Part shown: positions 15,435 through 23,703 of the stretch, piece after piece
How the letters are laid out: every line of letters starts with the position of its first letter
Numbering within the stretch: the first letter of the stretch is position 1
DNA from: JANOBD01 sp031411495
GTDB taxonomy: Bacteria; Planctomycetota; Phycisphaerae; Tepidisphaerales; Tepidisphaeraceae
Length of the DNA stretch: 27,380 bases
Assembly: GCA_031411495.1 (NCBI GenBank)
Contig: JANOBD010000061.1
Span: 1-27,380, forward strand
Reading direction: 5' to 3'
Made by a program: the position numbers and the translations under genes
Notes under the pieces: generated by a model
The model's input: the letters and a program-made list of their open reading frames with translations, nothing else
The model's database searches: none
What the model was told of the DNA's origin: nothing

Positions 15435-15779
15435 CTATAAGTCCGCACGTTTTCCCGAAGTCCCCACGTTGATCTTCCGCCGCGGCTGAACGCCGATGAG
15501 GGTATACGAAATGTCGCGGCTCAAGGTCGCGGCCCGTTCAACGACCAATTGACTCGCCGCCTGCCAATCGATCGCGACGGTTGACTCCGAAGCCTTGGTT
15601 ATCCGCGCTGTTCTGGCGAGAGTCGGGCGATTCCTCTCGGCGGATCGGGTCGGCTTCGAGTTGGCGAGCGGCTTGGGCTCACACGGGGGATGGATCTTCT
15701 CATCAGATGAACGCGTCCAGCCCGTCGTGTGAGCGCAACTCCGCACCAGCCATTCCGACACGACTTCACGCCGCGGCAT
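15435..15779 (-). CDS. Possible small protein of unknown function
   Basis: An open frame of 114 codons starts at an ATG at 15779 inside a 690-nt stretch otherwise without genes (15353-16042). The third codon positions lean to G and C only mildly. The C-terminal half (residues 75-110) looks more protein-like than the rest. There is no Shine-Dalgarno sequence at usable distance (GAGG is about 16 nt away), no signal peptide, and no recognised motif. It could be a real lineage-specific gene or chance. The remaining sequence, 15780-16042, shows nothing beyond the expected upstream region of the histidine kinase. Confidence 0.25.
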   Translation of the reverse strand: MPRREVVSEWLVRSCAHTTGWTRSSDEKIHPPCEPKPLANSKPTRSAERNRPTLARTARITKASESTVAIDWQAASQLVVERAATLSRDISYTLIGVQPRRKINVGTSGKRADL

Positions 15780-16031
15780 TAGGGACGTAGTGCCTCGACC
15801 AGATGCGTCTCCTCCGGTTCACCCTAATCGTTTCCGGCCGATAACCCGGCGATTGGTACCACATGCATGGGAACTGCACAGCAAGATACCGGCTATGACG
15901 TGTTGGCGGACGCGCGCGATGGATGAGGGCTACTGGATTGTTGTTAAGCAAACATCTGATCACGACGACGTAAACGATGGGGCTCGTAGGACAAGTCTCG
16001 CAAGGCTCGTCGTCGAACAGCAGAGGCAGTG

Positions 16032-16037
16032 AGAGGA
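16032..16037 (+). promoter_or_regulatory. Ribosome binding site deciding the GTG start at 16043
   Basis: AGAGGA lies five bases before GTG 16043. The upstream in-frame ATG at 15977 has no such sequence, and the residues between are polar and unlike the basic-then-hydrophobic start of a membrane sensor. Confidence 0.6.
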
Positions 16038-16042
16038 TCAAC

Positions 16043-17956
16043 GTGAAGATTCGTACAAAACTCTTGTTGGTAATGGGCAGCGTGTTCCTGCTGATGCTGG
16101 TAGGGAATTATGTCGTGCAGCAGACCATCGTTATGCACGACTTTCATCGTCTTGAGCGGAGCGCGGCGAGTGATGATCTGACGCGTTGCGCGGAGGCGGT
16201 TCGTCGCGACCTCGAACACCTCGAGAGCTTTACCCAGGATTGGGCGACCTGGGATGACGCCGCGAATTTCGTGACTAGCAAAAACGCGGCATTTGTCGAA
16301 TCGAATCTGAAGGACGATGCCTTCGAGGTTTCCGATTTCAACCTGATGGTGTTCGTCAACACTGAGGGTGAAGTCATTTGGGCGGGTGCGCGCGATCAAG
16401 ACCACTCCACACCAATGGAATTGCGCGATTTCACCAAAGACCGGTTTTCGCCGACCGACGATCTCTTGGCCGGAAATAAGCCTAAATCGGACAAGCCGCA
16501 GGTCAGCGGCATCGTAATGACCGAGAAGGGTCCACTGCTGCTTTGCGCGCGGCCGATTCTGAATAGCGCAGGGGAATGGCCTTCCAAAGGGTCATTGATC
16601 ATGGGCAGGCTCTTTGGCGACGAATTGATGCAACGGTTTCGTTCGCAGACAAAAGTTCAATTCGAGGTTTTCCCTGTTCACGACGCCGACCTGGATCCGA
16701 CCCTGCGCGATGCGATCGCGGCGATGCCCTCTGCCGAGAGTGTTCTACTTAAGGAAGTCAGCGAGAAAACCACCAATGCGTTCTGCTATCTGACCGATCC
16801 GCAGGGGAATCCTGCACTGATCATTAAGGCAGAGATCCCCCGCGAAATTACGGCGCAAGGCCGTCAGACGATCAGAGTCTCCATGTCATCGCTGATTGTT
16901 GTAGCCATCGTGACGGGGCTCGTTCTCGTCATCCTCATTCGTAGCCTGGTGATTGAGCCGGTGGAACTGCTGGCACGAAAGGCGGAAGAGATCGGGATCA
17001 GCGGCGACCTGACGCGCGGCATCGGGATGAAGCGATCGGACGAAATCGGGAAGTTCGCCGGCCAATTCGACAAAATGGTGACCGCATTGGCCGAGTCTCG
17101 AACCCAGTTCATGGCGCTGTCCCGTCAGGCGGGAATGGCCGAACTCGCGACCGGCGTGATGCACAACATCGGCAACGCCGTCACCAACGCAAATGTCCTG
17201 GCGGAGACATTGGTCGAGAAGCTCGGTCAATCCAAAGCGCCCAACCTTTCCAAGGCCGTGGCGATGATGAACGAACACAAGGACGATTTGCCCAAGTTCC
17301 TGAGCGAGGACAGCCGCGGCAGGAAACTGCCCGCGTTCCTCGAGCAACTGGCCGGGCATCTCAACTTGGAAATGGCGCAGACGCAGACCGATCTCAACGC
17401 GCTGCGGGACGGTTTGCAGCACGTCAAACAGATCGTCGCCGCCCAACAGGACTTCGCCAAGTCCTCGAACGTCATCGAGCCCCTCGACATGAATGGATTG
17501 GTGAAACAGGCCATCACGCTGATCAAAGGTTCAACCGACAACCACCGCATCACGGTGTTGTTTGAAGCCCAGGCCGCCGCGACCGTCAACTGCGATCGCT
17601 CGAAGCTTCAGCAGGTTCTGGTCAACCTGCTCACGAACGCCAAAGATGCGGTTCGTGACAGCACGTCGACAGTTCGCGAGATCCGCGTTCGCCTCGGCTT
17701 GGTGGATGGCACAAAGGCCTTCATTGAGGTGTCGGACAGCGGAGTGGGGATCCTGCCGGAGAACTTGAGCCGGATCTTTGCCAACGGGTTTACCACCAAA
17801 TCGACAGGCCACGGTTACGGCCTCCACTATAGCGCAACCGTCATCAAGGAAATGGGCGGAACGCTCACGCCAAGCAGCGACGGGCCAGGATGCGGCGCGA
17901 CCTTTCGAATCGTATTGCCGGCAAACGTCAAGGCAGAAATGACCGTGACCCAATGA
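16043..17956 (+). CDS. CHASE4-HAMP membrane sensor histidine kinase
   Basis: The protein has 637 residues from a GTG start. A first membrane helix (about 6-25) is followed by an extracytoplasmic CHASE4-type sensor (about 40-270) marked by DWATWDD, then a second helix (about 281-302) and HAMP (about 303-355). The kinase core begins with a non-classical H-box, GVMHNIGNAVTNANV, giving His374 as the likely phosphoacceptor in place of the usual HE-x-x-x-P form. The ATPase part has the N-box VNLLTNAKDA, G1 DSGVGI (565-570) and G2 GHGYGLH (589-595). It should autophosphorylate in response to an unknown external signal. Its stop overlaps the start of the next gene (ATGA), so the REC-GGDEF-EAL protein is almost certainly its partner. 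Confidence 0.9.
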   Translation: MKIRTKLLLVMGSVFLLMLVGNYVVQQTIVMHDFHRLERSAASDDLTRCAEAVRRDLEHLESFTQDWATWDDAANFVTSKNAAFVESNLKDDAFEVSDFNLMVFVNTEGEVIWAGARDQDHSTPMELRDFTKDRFSPTDDLLAGNKPKSDKPQVSGIVMTEKGPLLLCARPILNSAGEWPSKGSLIMGRLFGDELMQRFRSQTKVQFEVFPVHDADLDPTLRDAIAAMPSAESVLLKEVSEKTTNAFCYLTDPQGNPALIIKAEIPREITAQGRQTIRVSMSSLIVVAIVTGLVLVILIRSLVIEPVELLARKAEEIGISGDLTRGIGMKRSDEIGKFAGQFDKMVTALAESRTQFMALSRQAGMAELATGVMHNIGNAVTNANVLAETLVEKLGQSKAPNLSKAVAMMNEHKDDLPKFLSEDSRGRKLPAFLEQLAGHLNLEMAQTQTDLNALRDGLQHVKQIVAAQQDFAKSSNVIEPLDMNGLVKQAITLIKGSTDNHRITVLFEAQAAATVNCDRSKLQQVLVNLLTNAKDAVRDSTSTVREIRVRLGLVDGTKAFIEVSDSGVGILPENLSRIFANGFTTKSTGHGYGLHYSATVIKEMGGTLTPSSDGPGCGATFRIVLPANVKAEMTVTQ

Positions 17957-19932
17957 ACACTCCTCAATCTCCAAATCCTCGCATCCTCGTTATCGACGAC
18001 GACAAGACGATACAGGCCGCGTATCGCGGCATCCTGACGCCCGAGCGAATCAACACCGCCTCGCTGGATGCCGCCGCAGCCGAGTTGTTCGATGAGCCCG
18101 GCTCGTCCCCCGACACGTCGGCCGAAGTGACATTCGATCTGGATGTGGCCTCGCAAGGCGAAGAGGGATTTCAGATGGTCTCAGCCGCCGTTGCACAGGG
18201 GCGTGCTTATGACATGGCGTTCGTGGACATGCGCATGCCGCCCGGATGGGATGGGCTGGAAACGATCGAGAATCTCTGGAAGGCGGATCCCGAACTGGAA
18301 ATCGTGATCTGCACCGCCTTCTCCGATTTCTCATGGGAACAGATCGTGAATCGACTCGGGCGGACGCATCGACTGCTGCTGCTTCGCAAACCGTTCGACA
18401 AAGCCGAAGTGTGGCAATTGGCCAGCGCCCAGGCCAGGAAGCGACAAGCCGAACGCCTGGCCAAAGCGCGGCAGATCGAATTGGAAGAGGTCAATGCGCG
18501 TCTGAAACAGGAAATCCAGGCTCGTACTTCCGCCGAGGATCGTTTGAAGCACGACGCGTTGCACGACGGGCTGACGGATCTGCCCAACCGTGCACTTCTC
18601 ACCGACCGTTTGATGCGTTGTATCGAGCGCGCAAAGCGATATCCGGACTACAAGTACGCCGTGCTGTTTCTGGATCTGGATGACTTCAAACTCATCAACG
18701 ATACGATGGGCCATACCATCGGCGACCACCTGCTCATTGAGGTTGGCAACCGGATCAACGCTTCACTGCGGAGCCTTGATACGGCGTCCCGTTTGGAGGC
18801 TCAAACCCCGGCCCGGATCGGCGGTGACGAGTTCGTCGTGTTGCTCGACGGATTGAAATCGTTCGACGACGCCAAGACGGTGTCCGAACGGATACGCAAT
18901 GCGGTCGGCCAAACGGCGATCATCGGCGGTCGTGAGATTCTCGTGACCACCAGCGTGGGCATCGCGCTTGGGCGTGCGGACTATGTGAGTGCCGACGATA
19001 TCCTGCGCGACGCGGATGCAGCTCTCTACCACAGCAAGGCGAATGGAAACGGGGGAATCGGAATTTTCGACGATGCGATCCGCATCGGCGTCGAGAACCG
19101 TCTGCTTTTAACCAATGACCTGCGAAGCGCGATTGAATTGCACCAGCTTCGACTGGTCTACCAACCGATCATTTCGCTTGAGTCCTCCCGGATTGAAGCG
19201 TTTGAAGCGCTGGTTCGATGGGATCACCCTCAGCGCGGCGCCATCAGCCCCGCCGAGTTTATCCCGATCGCCGAGGAGACCGGGCTGATCCGGAAGATCG
19301 GGACATGGGTGCTTCGAGAGAGCTGCCAGCAGCTCCGAATCTGGCACGACGAACATCCGGATCGGGCGGACTTAAGGATCAGCGTCAACGTCTCCGCCAG
19401 GCAGTTCGCTGCTCCAGACTTCATCAACCAGGTCACGCTCGCCCTAAAGGACGCGGGACTAGAGGGCCGACACCTCAATATCGAACTCACCGAAAGCGCT
19501 TTGATGGAGAATCCCAAAGCTGCCCTTCTGATGATCGATCAGCTTCGCGCTCTGGGGGTCAAGATGCATCTGGACGACTTTGGCACCGGCTACTCATCCC
19601 TGAGTTCGCTGCATCAACTCCCCTTCGATGCCATCAAGATCGATCGCGCCTTCGTCAAGGACATGAGCGAAGACGGACGACATGCCAACACAATCTCAGC
19701 AATTCAGCGCATGGCGCACAACCGCGGCATGCAGGTGATCGCGGAAGGAATCGAGACCCTTTCCCAACTCGGTATCCTCAAGACACTCGAGTGCGATCAG
19801 GGACAGGGGTATTACATGTCACGTCCCGTTGATGTGCGCAGCGCCAGAGCACTGCTTGACCGTTCCCCGTCCAAGGGGTGGGGCCAGGACGTTGAGCCAT
19901 CGCAGACCACACCACAATCGTCCGCCGCGTAG
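17953..19932 (+). CDS. Response regulator with GGDEF and EAL domains (cyclic di-GMP)
   Basis: The protein has 659 residues; the start is the ATG overlapping the kinase stop by four bases. The REC domain (about 10-165) has acidic Asp15-Asp17, phosphoacceptor Asp92 in FVDMRMPPGWDG, Thr121 and Lys146. About 40 residues more than usual separate the first strand from the phosphoacceptor strand. A coiled linker (165-200) leads to the GGDEF domain, with GGDEF intact at 290-294. The EAL domain has all expected residues: EAL 418-420, Glu514 in LTESAL, DDFGTGYSS at 541-549, Lys562 and Glu598. Both synthesis and hydrolysis of cyclic di-GMP are therefore possible. An RxxD-like site (RSLD, 273-276) is further from GGDEF than in PleD-type enzymes. 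Phosphorylation by the coupled kinase presumably shifts the balance. Confidence 0.93.
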   Translation: MNTPQSPNPRILVIDDDKTIQAAYRGILTPERINTASLDAAAAELFDEPGSSPDTSAEVTFDLDVASQGEEGFQMVSAAVAQGRAYDMAFVDMRMPPGWDGLETIENLWKADPELEIVICTAFSDFSWEQIVNRLGRTHRLLLLRKPFDKAEVWQLASAQARKRQAERLAKARQIELEEVNARLKQEIQARTSAEDRLKHDALHDGLTDLPNRALLTDRLMRCIERAKRYPDYKYAVLFLDLDDFKLINDTMGHTIGDHLLIEVGNRINASLRSLDTASRLEAQTPARIGGDEFVVLLDGLKSFDDAKTVSERIRNAVGQTAIIGGREILVTTSVGIALGRADYVSADDILRDADAALYHSKANGNGGIGIFDDAIRIGVENRLLLTNDLRSAIELHQLRLVYQPIISLESSRIEAFEALVRWDHPQRGAISPAEFIPIAEETGLIRKIGTWVLRESCQQLRIWHDEHPDRADLRISVNVSARQFAAPDFINQVTLALKDAGLEGRHLNIELTESALMENPKAALLMIDQLRALGVKMHLDDFGTGYSSLSSLHQLPFDAIKIDRAFVKDMSEDGRHANTISAIQRMAHNRGMQVIAEGIETLSQLGILKTLECDQGQGYYMSRPVDVRSARALLDRSPSKGWGQDVEPSQTTPQSSAA

Positions 19933-20024
19933 TGCACTGAAATCCTTCGCCCTTGCCTTCCGATGTGGCGAAGCCGGTCGCCCGCTCGATCACCGAACCG
20001 CCGCCCTAGCGCTGGCAGGGGCGA

Positions 20025-20063
20025 TGCGTCGGCGCATGACGATACACGATACTTCCCGACGCA
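20025..20063. other. Inverted repeat between the EAL gene and the ABC gene
   Basis: TGCGTCGG (20025-20032) and CCGACGCA (20056-20063) could form an 8-bp stem with a 23-nt loop. It may be the transcript end of the kinase-regulator operon, but no T-run follows. Nothing else is recognisable in the 245-nt gap 19933-20177. Confidence 0.3.
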
Positions 20064-20177
20064 CGTGGCCAAGGGCCATGCAGGAGCCCCGTGGCGCCTC
20101 CTTATTCGCACGCGCGAACTTTCGAAGCGACCCGGAACATCTTTCCGAAGTCGGTGAGCGGGAGTAGGGTGGCCGAA

Positions 20178-21191
20178 ATGGTGCACCTTGAGGCTTCCCC
20201 CGAACTCGCCCCGGCGATGCCGGTCGCAGATCGGCCGATCGCGATGGTCGACTCCACGGCATTGCTGGTCGTCCGCGACGTCCTGGTGAGATTTAAGCGA
20301 TTCATTGCCGTCGACCGGGTCAGTTTCGATCTGGCCGCCGGCGACCTGCTGGGGCTGATCGGGCCTAACGGCGCCGGCAAGACCACACTGCTCCGGTCCG
20401 TCGCCGGGCTCCACCCGAGCGATGCAGGGCTGATCCAGATCCTCGGCAGGCGTCTGAATCGGTCCGATGGCGATTCCATGCGCGACATCGGCTTCACGCC
20501 CGACACGCCGCCACTTTACGAACAGCTTTCCGTCCGCGACTTCCTGCGATTCATCGGCCGCGGCTACGACCTCTCGCCGCGCGAAACGGATGAACGCATC
20601 GACTTCTGGCTCGGAAAGGTCTGGCTCAGCGAGAAGGCGGATCAGAAGATCAGCACGCTCTCACGCGGCATGCGGCAGCGCGTCGGCATCGCGCGAACGC
20701 TCCTGCCCAATCCACACGTCATCCTGCTCGACGAACCCGCCGCCGGCCTCGATCCCGCCGGCCGCGTGCAGTTCCGCGAACTGCTCAACGAGCTTCGCCG
20801 GCAGGGCAAGGTCGTCATCGTCTCCAGCCACATTCTCGCCGACATGGGCGAGTACTGCTCGCACATCGGCATCATGAGTCACGGCAAGCTCATGCGCTTC
20901 GGCACCGTTCGCGAAGTGAGCGAGACGGGCGACGCGACGCGGTCGACCTATCGCATCCAACTCTCCAAGCCGATCAGTGACATCGAACGCCGCATCTCGA
21001 ATCTCGCCGACCTCGAACGCATCCAGATGACCGACCACACGCTCACGCTCGGCTACCACGCCGGCGAAGAACACGCCGCATATTTGCTGCGCGAGCTGAT
21101 CCGGCTCGATATTCCCGTCTGCGGATTCCGCGAGGTCGAGGCAAACCTCGAGCAGGCGTACCTGAACACCGGCGTGCGGCAGGTAGATTGA
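20178..21191 (+). CDS. ABC transporter ATP-binding protein (ABC-2/CcmA type)
   Basis: The protein has 337 residues from the ATG at 20178, preceded by GGAGTAGGGTGG. Starts at 20091 or GTG 20169 are possible, but the ABC fold begins only near residue 28 of the chosen form. Motifs: Walker A GPNGAGKT (62-69), signature LSRGMRQR (161-168), Walker B VILLDEPAAGLDP (181-193), and a switch histidine in VIVSSH. The Q-loop position reads TPDTPPLY, with Asp where Gln or Glu is usual. The 100-residue C-terminal extension with alternating strands is typical of ABC-2 exporter ATPases. The permease is not adjacent: the next gene is convergent and its stop codon touches this one. Substrate unknown. Confidence 0.9.
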   Translation: MVHLEASPELAPAMPVADRPIAMVDSTALLVVRDVLVRFKRFIAVDRVSFDLAAGDLLGLIGPNGAGKTTLLRSVAGLHPSDAGLIQILGRRLNRSDGDSMRDIGFTPDTPPLYEQLSVRDFLRFIGRGYDLSPRETDERIDFWLGKVWLSEKADQKISTLSRGMRQRVGIARTLLPNPHVILLDEPAAGLDPAGRVQFRELLNELRRQGKVVIVSSHILADMGEYCSHIGIMSHGKLMRFGTVREVSETGDATRSTYRIQLSKPISDIERRISNLADLERIQMTDHTLTLGYHAGEEHAAYLLRELIRLDIPVCGFREVEANLEQAYLNTGVRQVD

Positions 21192-22325
21192 TCATCGCTC
21201 GGGTGACTGCGGCAGTGGTGGCGGGACCGGTGCGACGGTGGCGAGCGGAATGTCCATCGACGAAGCGATTTGTGCGCGGATCCGGTCGCGCGACTTCCGA
21301 ATCGCTTCGGTGTAAGGCTCATATCGAAACTTGATCCGATGAATGCTGCGTGCCCCGTCCACGGTTTTGAGCGAGTAGGGCCGGCAGATTGTCGTCGGAA
21401 CGATAAACATCATGATGAGCGACACGACCAGGCCGACCGTTCCGATGCCGACCATCGGCCCGATCAGATCCCGCGTGTTGAGCGAGATGAGAAACACCAA
21501 TCCGCCGCAAATGAGCATGCCGATTCCGATGGTCGCCAGTGCCCACACGAACCAGCTCCCGCGCAGTCGCGATTTGCATTCATCGCACAGCGGCGCAGCG
21601 AGGCTGTCGGATTCCTTGCTCACCTTCAACGGCGCTTTGAAGTGAGTTGTTGGCGGAGCGCCGCACTCGCAGCACATGTCGGCCGGCGGATCCAGTTCGC
21701 CGATCTTGAACACCACCCAGTCTGGATACGCGGTGGTCGATGGATCTTCGGGCTGATATTTGTCGTCAGGCGTGCGAGATAAAGATGCGCCTTCGATCAA
21801 AGCACGCGGCGTGCCTTCAGGAATCACCGGCGGAGCCGGAAATCGCTTGTTGGGGTTGATCCGGCTACGCAGGAAGGCGCGAAACCCGAACCCGGCGAGA
21901 CCGACGATGATGCCGATGCCCCACGGAATCGCCATCGCCGGTGAGGGCTCGAAGTGGCGATCGGTCACCTGCGAGAGGAACCCTGTAAGCCCGACCGCAA
22001 ACCCGAGGATGACGCTGAGGACGCCGAGCACGCGGTAACGCGTCTTCGCGTATCCCTTCACCAGCGGCCGATTGATCCAGTGGCATTTCGGACACGGCAC
22101 CATCTCCGACTCTTTGGCCAGACGCTTGGCGCAATCCCTGTCGGCAGCGCCTTTGGCACGCGCGGCGGCGGCGGTCTGGCCGATGTAGTAAGGTGCGCTC
22201 GCGCTGCCTCGGCCTTCGCGGACCAGCTCGAAGAAGTAGTCCGTGCTGCACTTCTCGCAGCACACATCGATTCGCCGAAGACCGACGGACGTTGCGGTGA
22301 AGCTTTTACCCACATAAACGAACAT
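21192..22325 (-). CDS. Unknown membrane protein with three zinc-ribbon-like knuckles
   Basis: The protein has 377 residues from the ATG at 22325, which has GAGGA eight bases upstream; an in-frame start at 22361 lacks this. The N-terminus carries CCEKC near residues 22-26, then CPKC near 78-81, then a hydrophobic hairpin (about 95-155). A proline-rich soluble linker follows, then CCEC and CDEC (about 217-250), a second hairpin (about 255-305), and a basic helical tail ending in a proline-rich stretch. Multiple CxxC pairs suggest bound zinc on the cytoplasmic face. I know of no assigned function. Its second half resembles the small protein at 2688-3200 in order and spacing. The 3' end meets the ABC gene with no gap. 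Confidence 0.75.
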   Translation of the reverse strand: MFVYVGKSFTATSVGLRRIDVCCEKCSTDYFFELVREGRGSASAPYYIGQTAAAARAKGAADRDCAKRLAKESEMVPCPKCHWINRPLVKGYAKTRYRVLGVLSVILGFAVGLTGFLSQVTDRHFEPSPAMAIPWGIGIIVGLAGFGFRAFLRSRINPNKRFPAPPVIPEGTPRALIEGASLSRTPDDKYQPEDPSTTAYPDWVVFKIGELDPPADMCCECGAPPTTHFKAPLKVSKESDSLAAPLCDECKSRLRGSWFVWALATIGIGMLICGGLVFLISLNTRDLIGPMVGIGTVGLVVSLIMMFIVPTTICRPYSLKTVDGARSIHRIKFRYEPYTEAIRKSRDRIRAQIASSMDIPLATVAPVPPPLPQSPER

Positions 22326-22333
22326 GCTGCCGA

Positions 22334-22338
22334 TCCTC
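22334..22338 (-). promoter_or_regulatory. Ribosome binding site deciding the start at 22325
   Basis: The minus strand reads GAGGA eight bases before the ATG at 22325, favouring it over the in-frame start 36 nt upstream. Confidence 0.6.
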
Positions 22339-22401
22339 GGGATCAATTGCATGTTCGTCAATCGCCGTTCAGAGAAGGCAGGCGATCCGAGTGCGGAACG
22401 C

Positions 22402-22417
22402 GACGACTTAAGTCGTC
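22402..22417. promoter_or_regulatory. Perfect 16-nt palindrome in a divergent intergenic region
   Basis: GACGACTTAAGTCGTC is its own reverse complement. It lies 27 nt before the ATG at 22444 and 77 nt before the divergent ATG at 22325. It could be an operator for a dimeric regulator, or a copy of a dispersed palindromic repeat. A TACACT hexamer (22431-22436) 17 nt after TTAAGT is a weak promoter candidate overlapping it. Confidence 0.4.
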
Positions 22418-22443
22418 ACCCCAAGTCGATTACACTGACTCAA

Positions 22444-23238
22444 ATGTACGACGATTCCGATGATCGCAAGGACGACAACGCCAGTGCGCCGAAAGTCCGA
22501 CTGGCGGAAAAGCTTGACGAGCTGCGCATCCATGCCGATTTGTGTGCGATCTTTGAAGGCCCGCGCAAGTTCGACGCGAAGCTCATCACCGGCGTCGATG
22601 CCGACCTCATCCGCGATGTTCAGCAGATCATCGCGAAGCTCGACAAGTCGAAGCAGCCGGGCAAGCCATTCCTTACGCCGGCACGTGCGCTGGGCGCCAC
22701 GACGCTGTTCGATTCGCTCCAGGAGCAGGGCGTCTCCACGAGCGACTATCACCTATACCGTCGGCCGGGCGAGGTCATGATCGTCCGGTGGATCAAGGGT
22801 GACGAGGTTGACACGTTCTACAAGCGGCTGCAGGCACATATGGATGTCGCGATCAAGCAGACGCGGGAAGATGAACGGCAAGCCCTCGCGTGGAAGAACG
22901 ACCCCAGGACCAACGAGTATCTCGAAGCGCTCGACGAGGCAGAACTCGACATGCAGAAATGGTGGATGCGCGACCTGCTGCGCGACCACGAGCTGGCGAC
23001 CGTACGGACGCAGACCGCCGATGAGATCAACATCGGCTACATCGCCGACTTCATCATGGGCGTCGGAGCCGCCGCACTCGTGGGCGAGGAGTTCGCGCCG
23101 CCGGGCGGCGCGGATGATTCCGAACTGGCGTGGTTCTTCAAGCTGTTCGCGCTGTGTGGAACGAAAGACGGCGTTGAGCACATCGTCTTCTTCGTTTTCC
23201 TCCAGAAGACCGACGACGAGTTCGACTTCGGAGAATGA
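22444..23238 (+). CDS. Unknown acidic soluble protein
   Basis: The protein has 264 residues from the ATG at 22444. The frame stays open upstream to 22324, but those codons would overlap the start of the divergent gene and cross the palindrome, and the leader peptide is not protein-like. No Shine-Dalgarno sequence is visible. The protein begins with an Asp/Lys-rich segment, has mixed helices in the middle (KRLQAHMDVAIKQTREDERQ region), and a more hydrophobic C-terminal part containing IADFIMGVGAAALVGEEF and HIVFFVFLQ. No motif or family was recognised and no transmembrane segment is certain. Codon use agrees with a real gene. It stands between a divergent membrane-protein gene and the STAS gene 111 nt downstream. 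Confidence 0.7.
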   Translation: MYDDSDDRKDDNASAPKVRLAEKLDELRIHADLCAIFEGPRKFDAKLITGVDADLIRDVQQIIAKLDKSKQPGKPFLTPARALGATTLFDSLQEQGVSTSDYHLYRRPGEVMIVRWIKGDEVDTFYKRLQAHMDVAIKQTREDERQALAWKNDPRTNEYLEALDEAELDMQKWWMRDLLRDHELATVRTQTADEINIGYIADFIMGVGAAALVGEEFAPPGGADDSELAWFFKLFALCGTKDGVEHIVFFVFLQKTDDEFDFGE

Positions 23239-23310
23239 GCAGAGAGCGAACCGTCGCCGCACGCCAACAGATTCACGAAGCAGCTCGCGGCGAAACCTCG
23301 GCACAGCGGG

Positions 23311-23316
23311 TATGAT
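23311..23316 (+). promoter_or_regulatory. Candidate -10 element for the STAS gene
   Basis: TATGAT lies 33 nt before the ATG at 23350. No recognisable -35 stands upstream, so this is only suggestive. Confidence 0.25.
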
Positions 23317-23349
23317 GGCACAGCAGTTTTCCTGATCGGGCAGAAAGAA

Positions 23350-23703
23350 ATGGCCAAGAGCCCTCATTACGACATCAGCAGCGAACCGAAGGCACACATC
23401 ATCGAACTGCGACTCTCTACCGATGTCGACATCGCCGTGTTCAACGACATCACGCAGTCGCTGATCGAGCAGTGGTCGATCCCACCGGGTCGGCATGTCG
23501 TGGTCGATCTGGCGTTCTGCAGCTACTTCGGCAGCGTGCTGCTCGGGCTGCTGATCAACATCCGCCAGCGGACCCGCGCCGGCAAAGGCGAGATGCTGGT
23601 CTGCGGCGCATCACCAACGCTGGTGCGCGTGTTTCGGACCGCCAACCTCGAACGACTCATCGAGATGATGCCGACCCGTCGCGAGGCGTTGGCGCTGTTG
23701 TAG
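23350..23703 (+). CDS. STAS-domain protein (anti-sigma factor antagonist-like)
   Basis: The protein has 117 residues and consists of one STAS domain: a first beta strand (HIIELRL), a helix with FNDITQSLIEQW, the central strand VVVDLAFCSYFGS, a helix LLGLLINIRQRTR, and LVCGASPTLVRVFRTANLERLI. The usual phosphorylation loop D-S-S/T-G is replaced by G-S-V-L, keeping one serine (Ser62) in the position phosphorylated in SpoIIAA-type antagonists but losing the aspartate before it. Such proteins control anti-sigma factors or kinases in partner switching; no cognate kinase or sigma factor lies nearby. The last 47 nt overlap the tail of the convergent gene. Confidence 0.85.
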   Translation: MAKSPHYDISSEPKAHIIELRLSTDVDIAVFNDITQSLIEQWSIPPGRHVVVDLAFCSYFGSVLLGLLINIRQRTRAGKGEMLVCGASPTLVRVFRTANLERLIEMMPTRREALALL

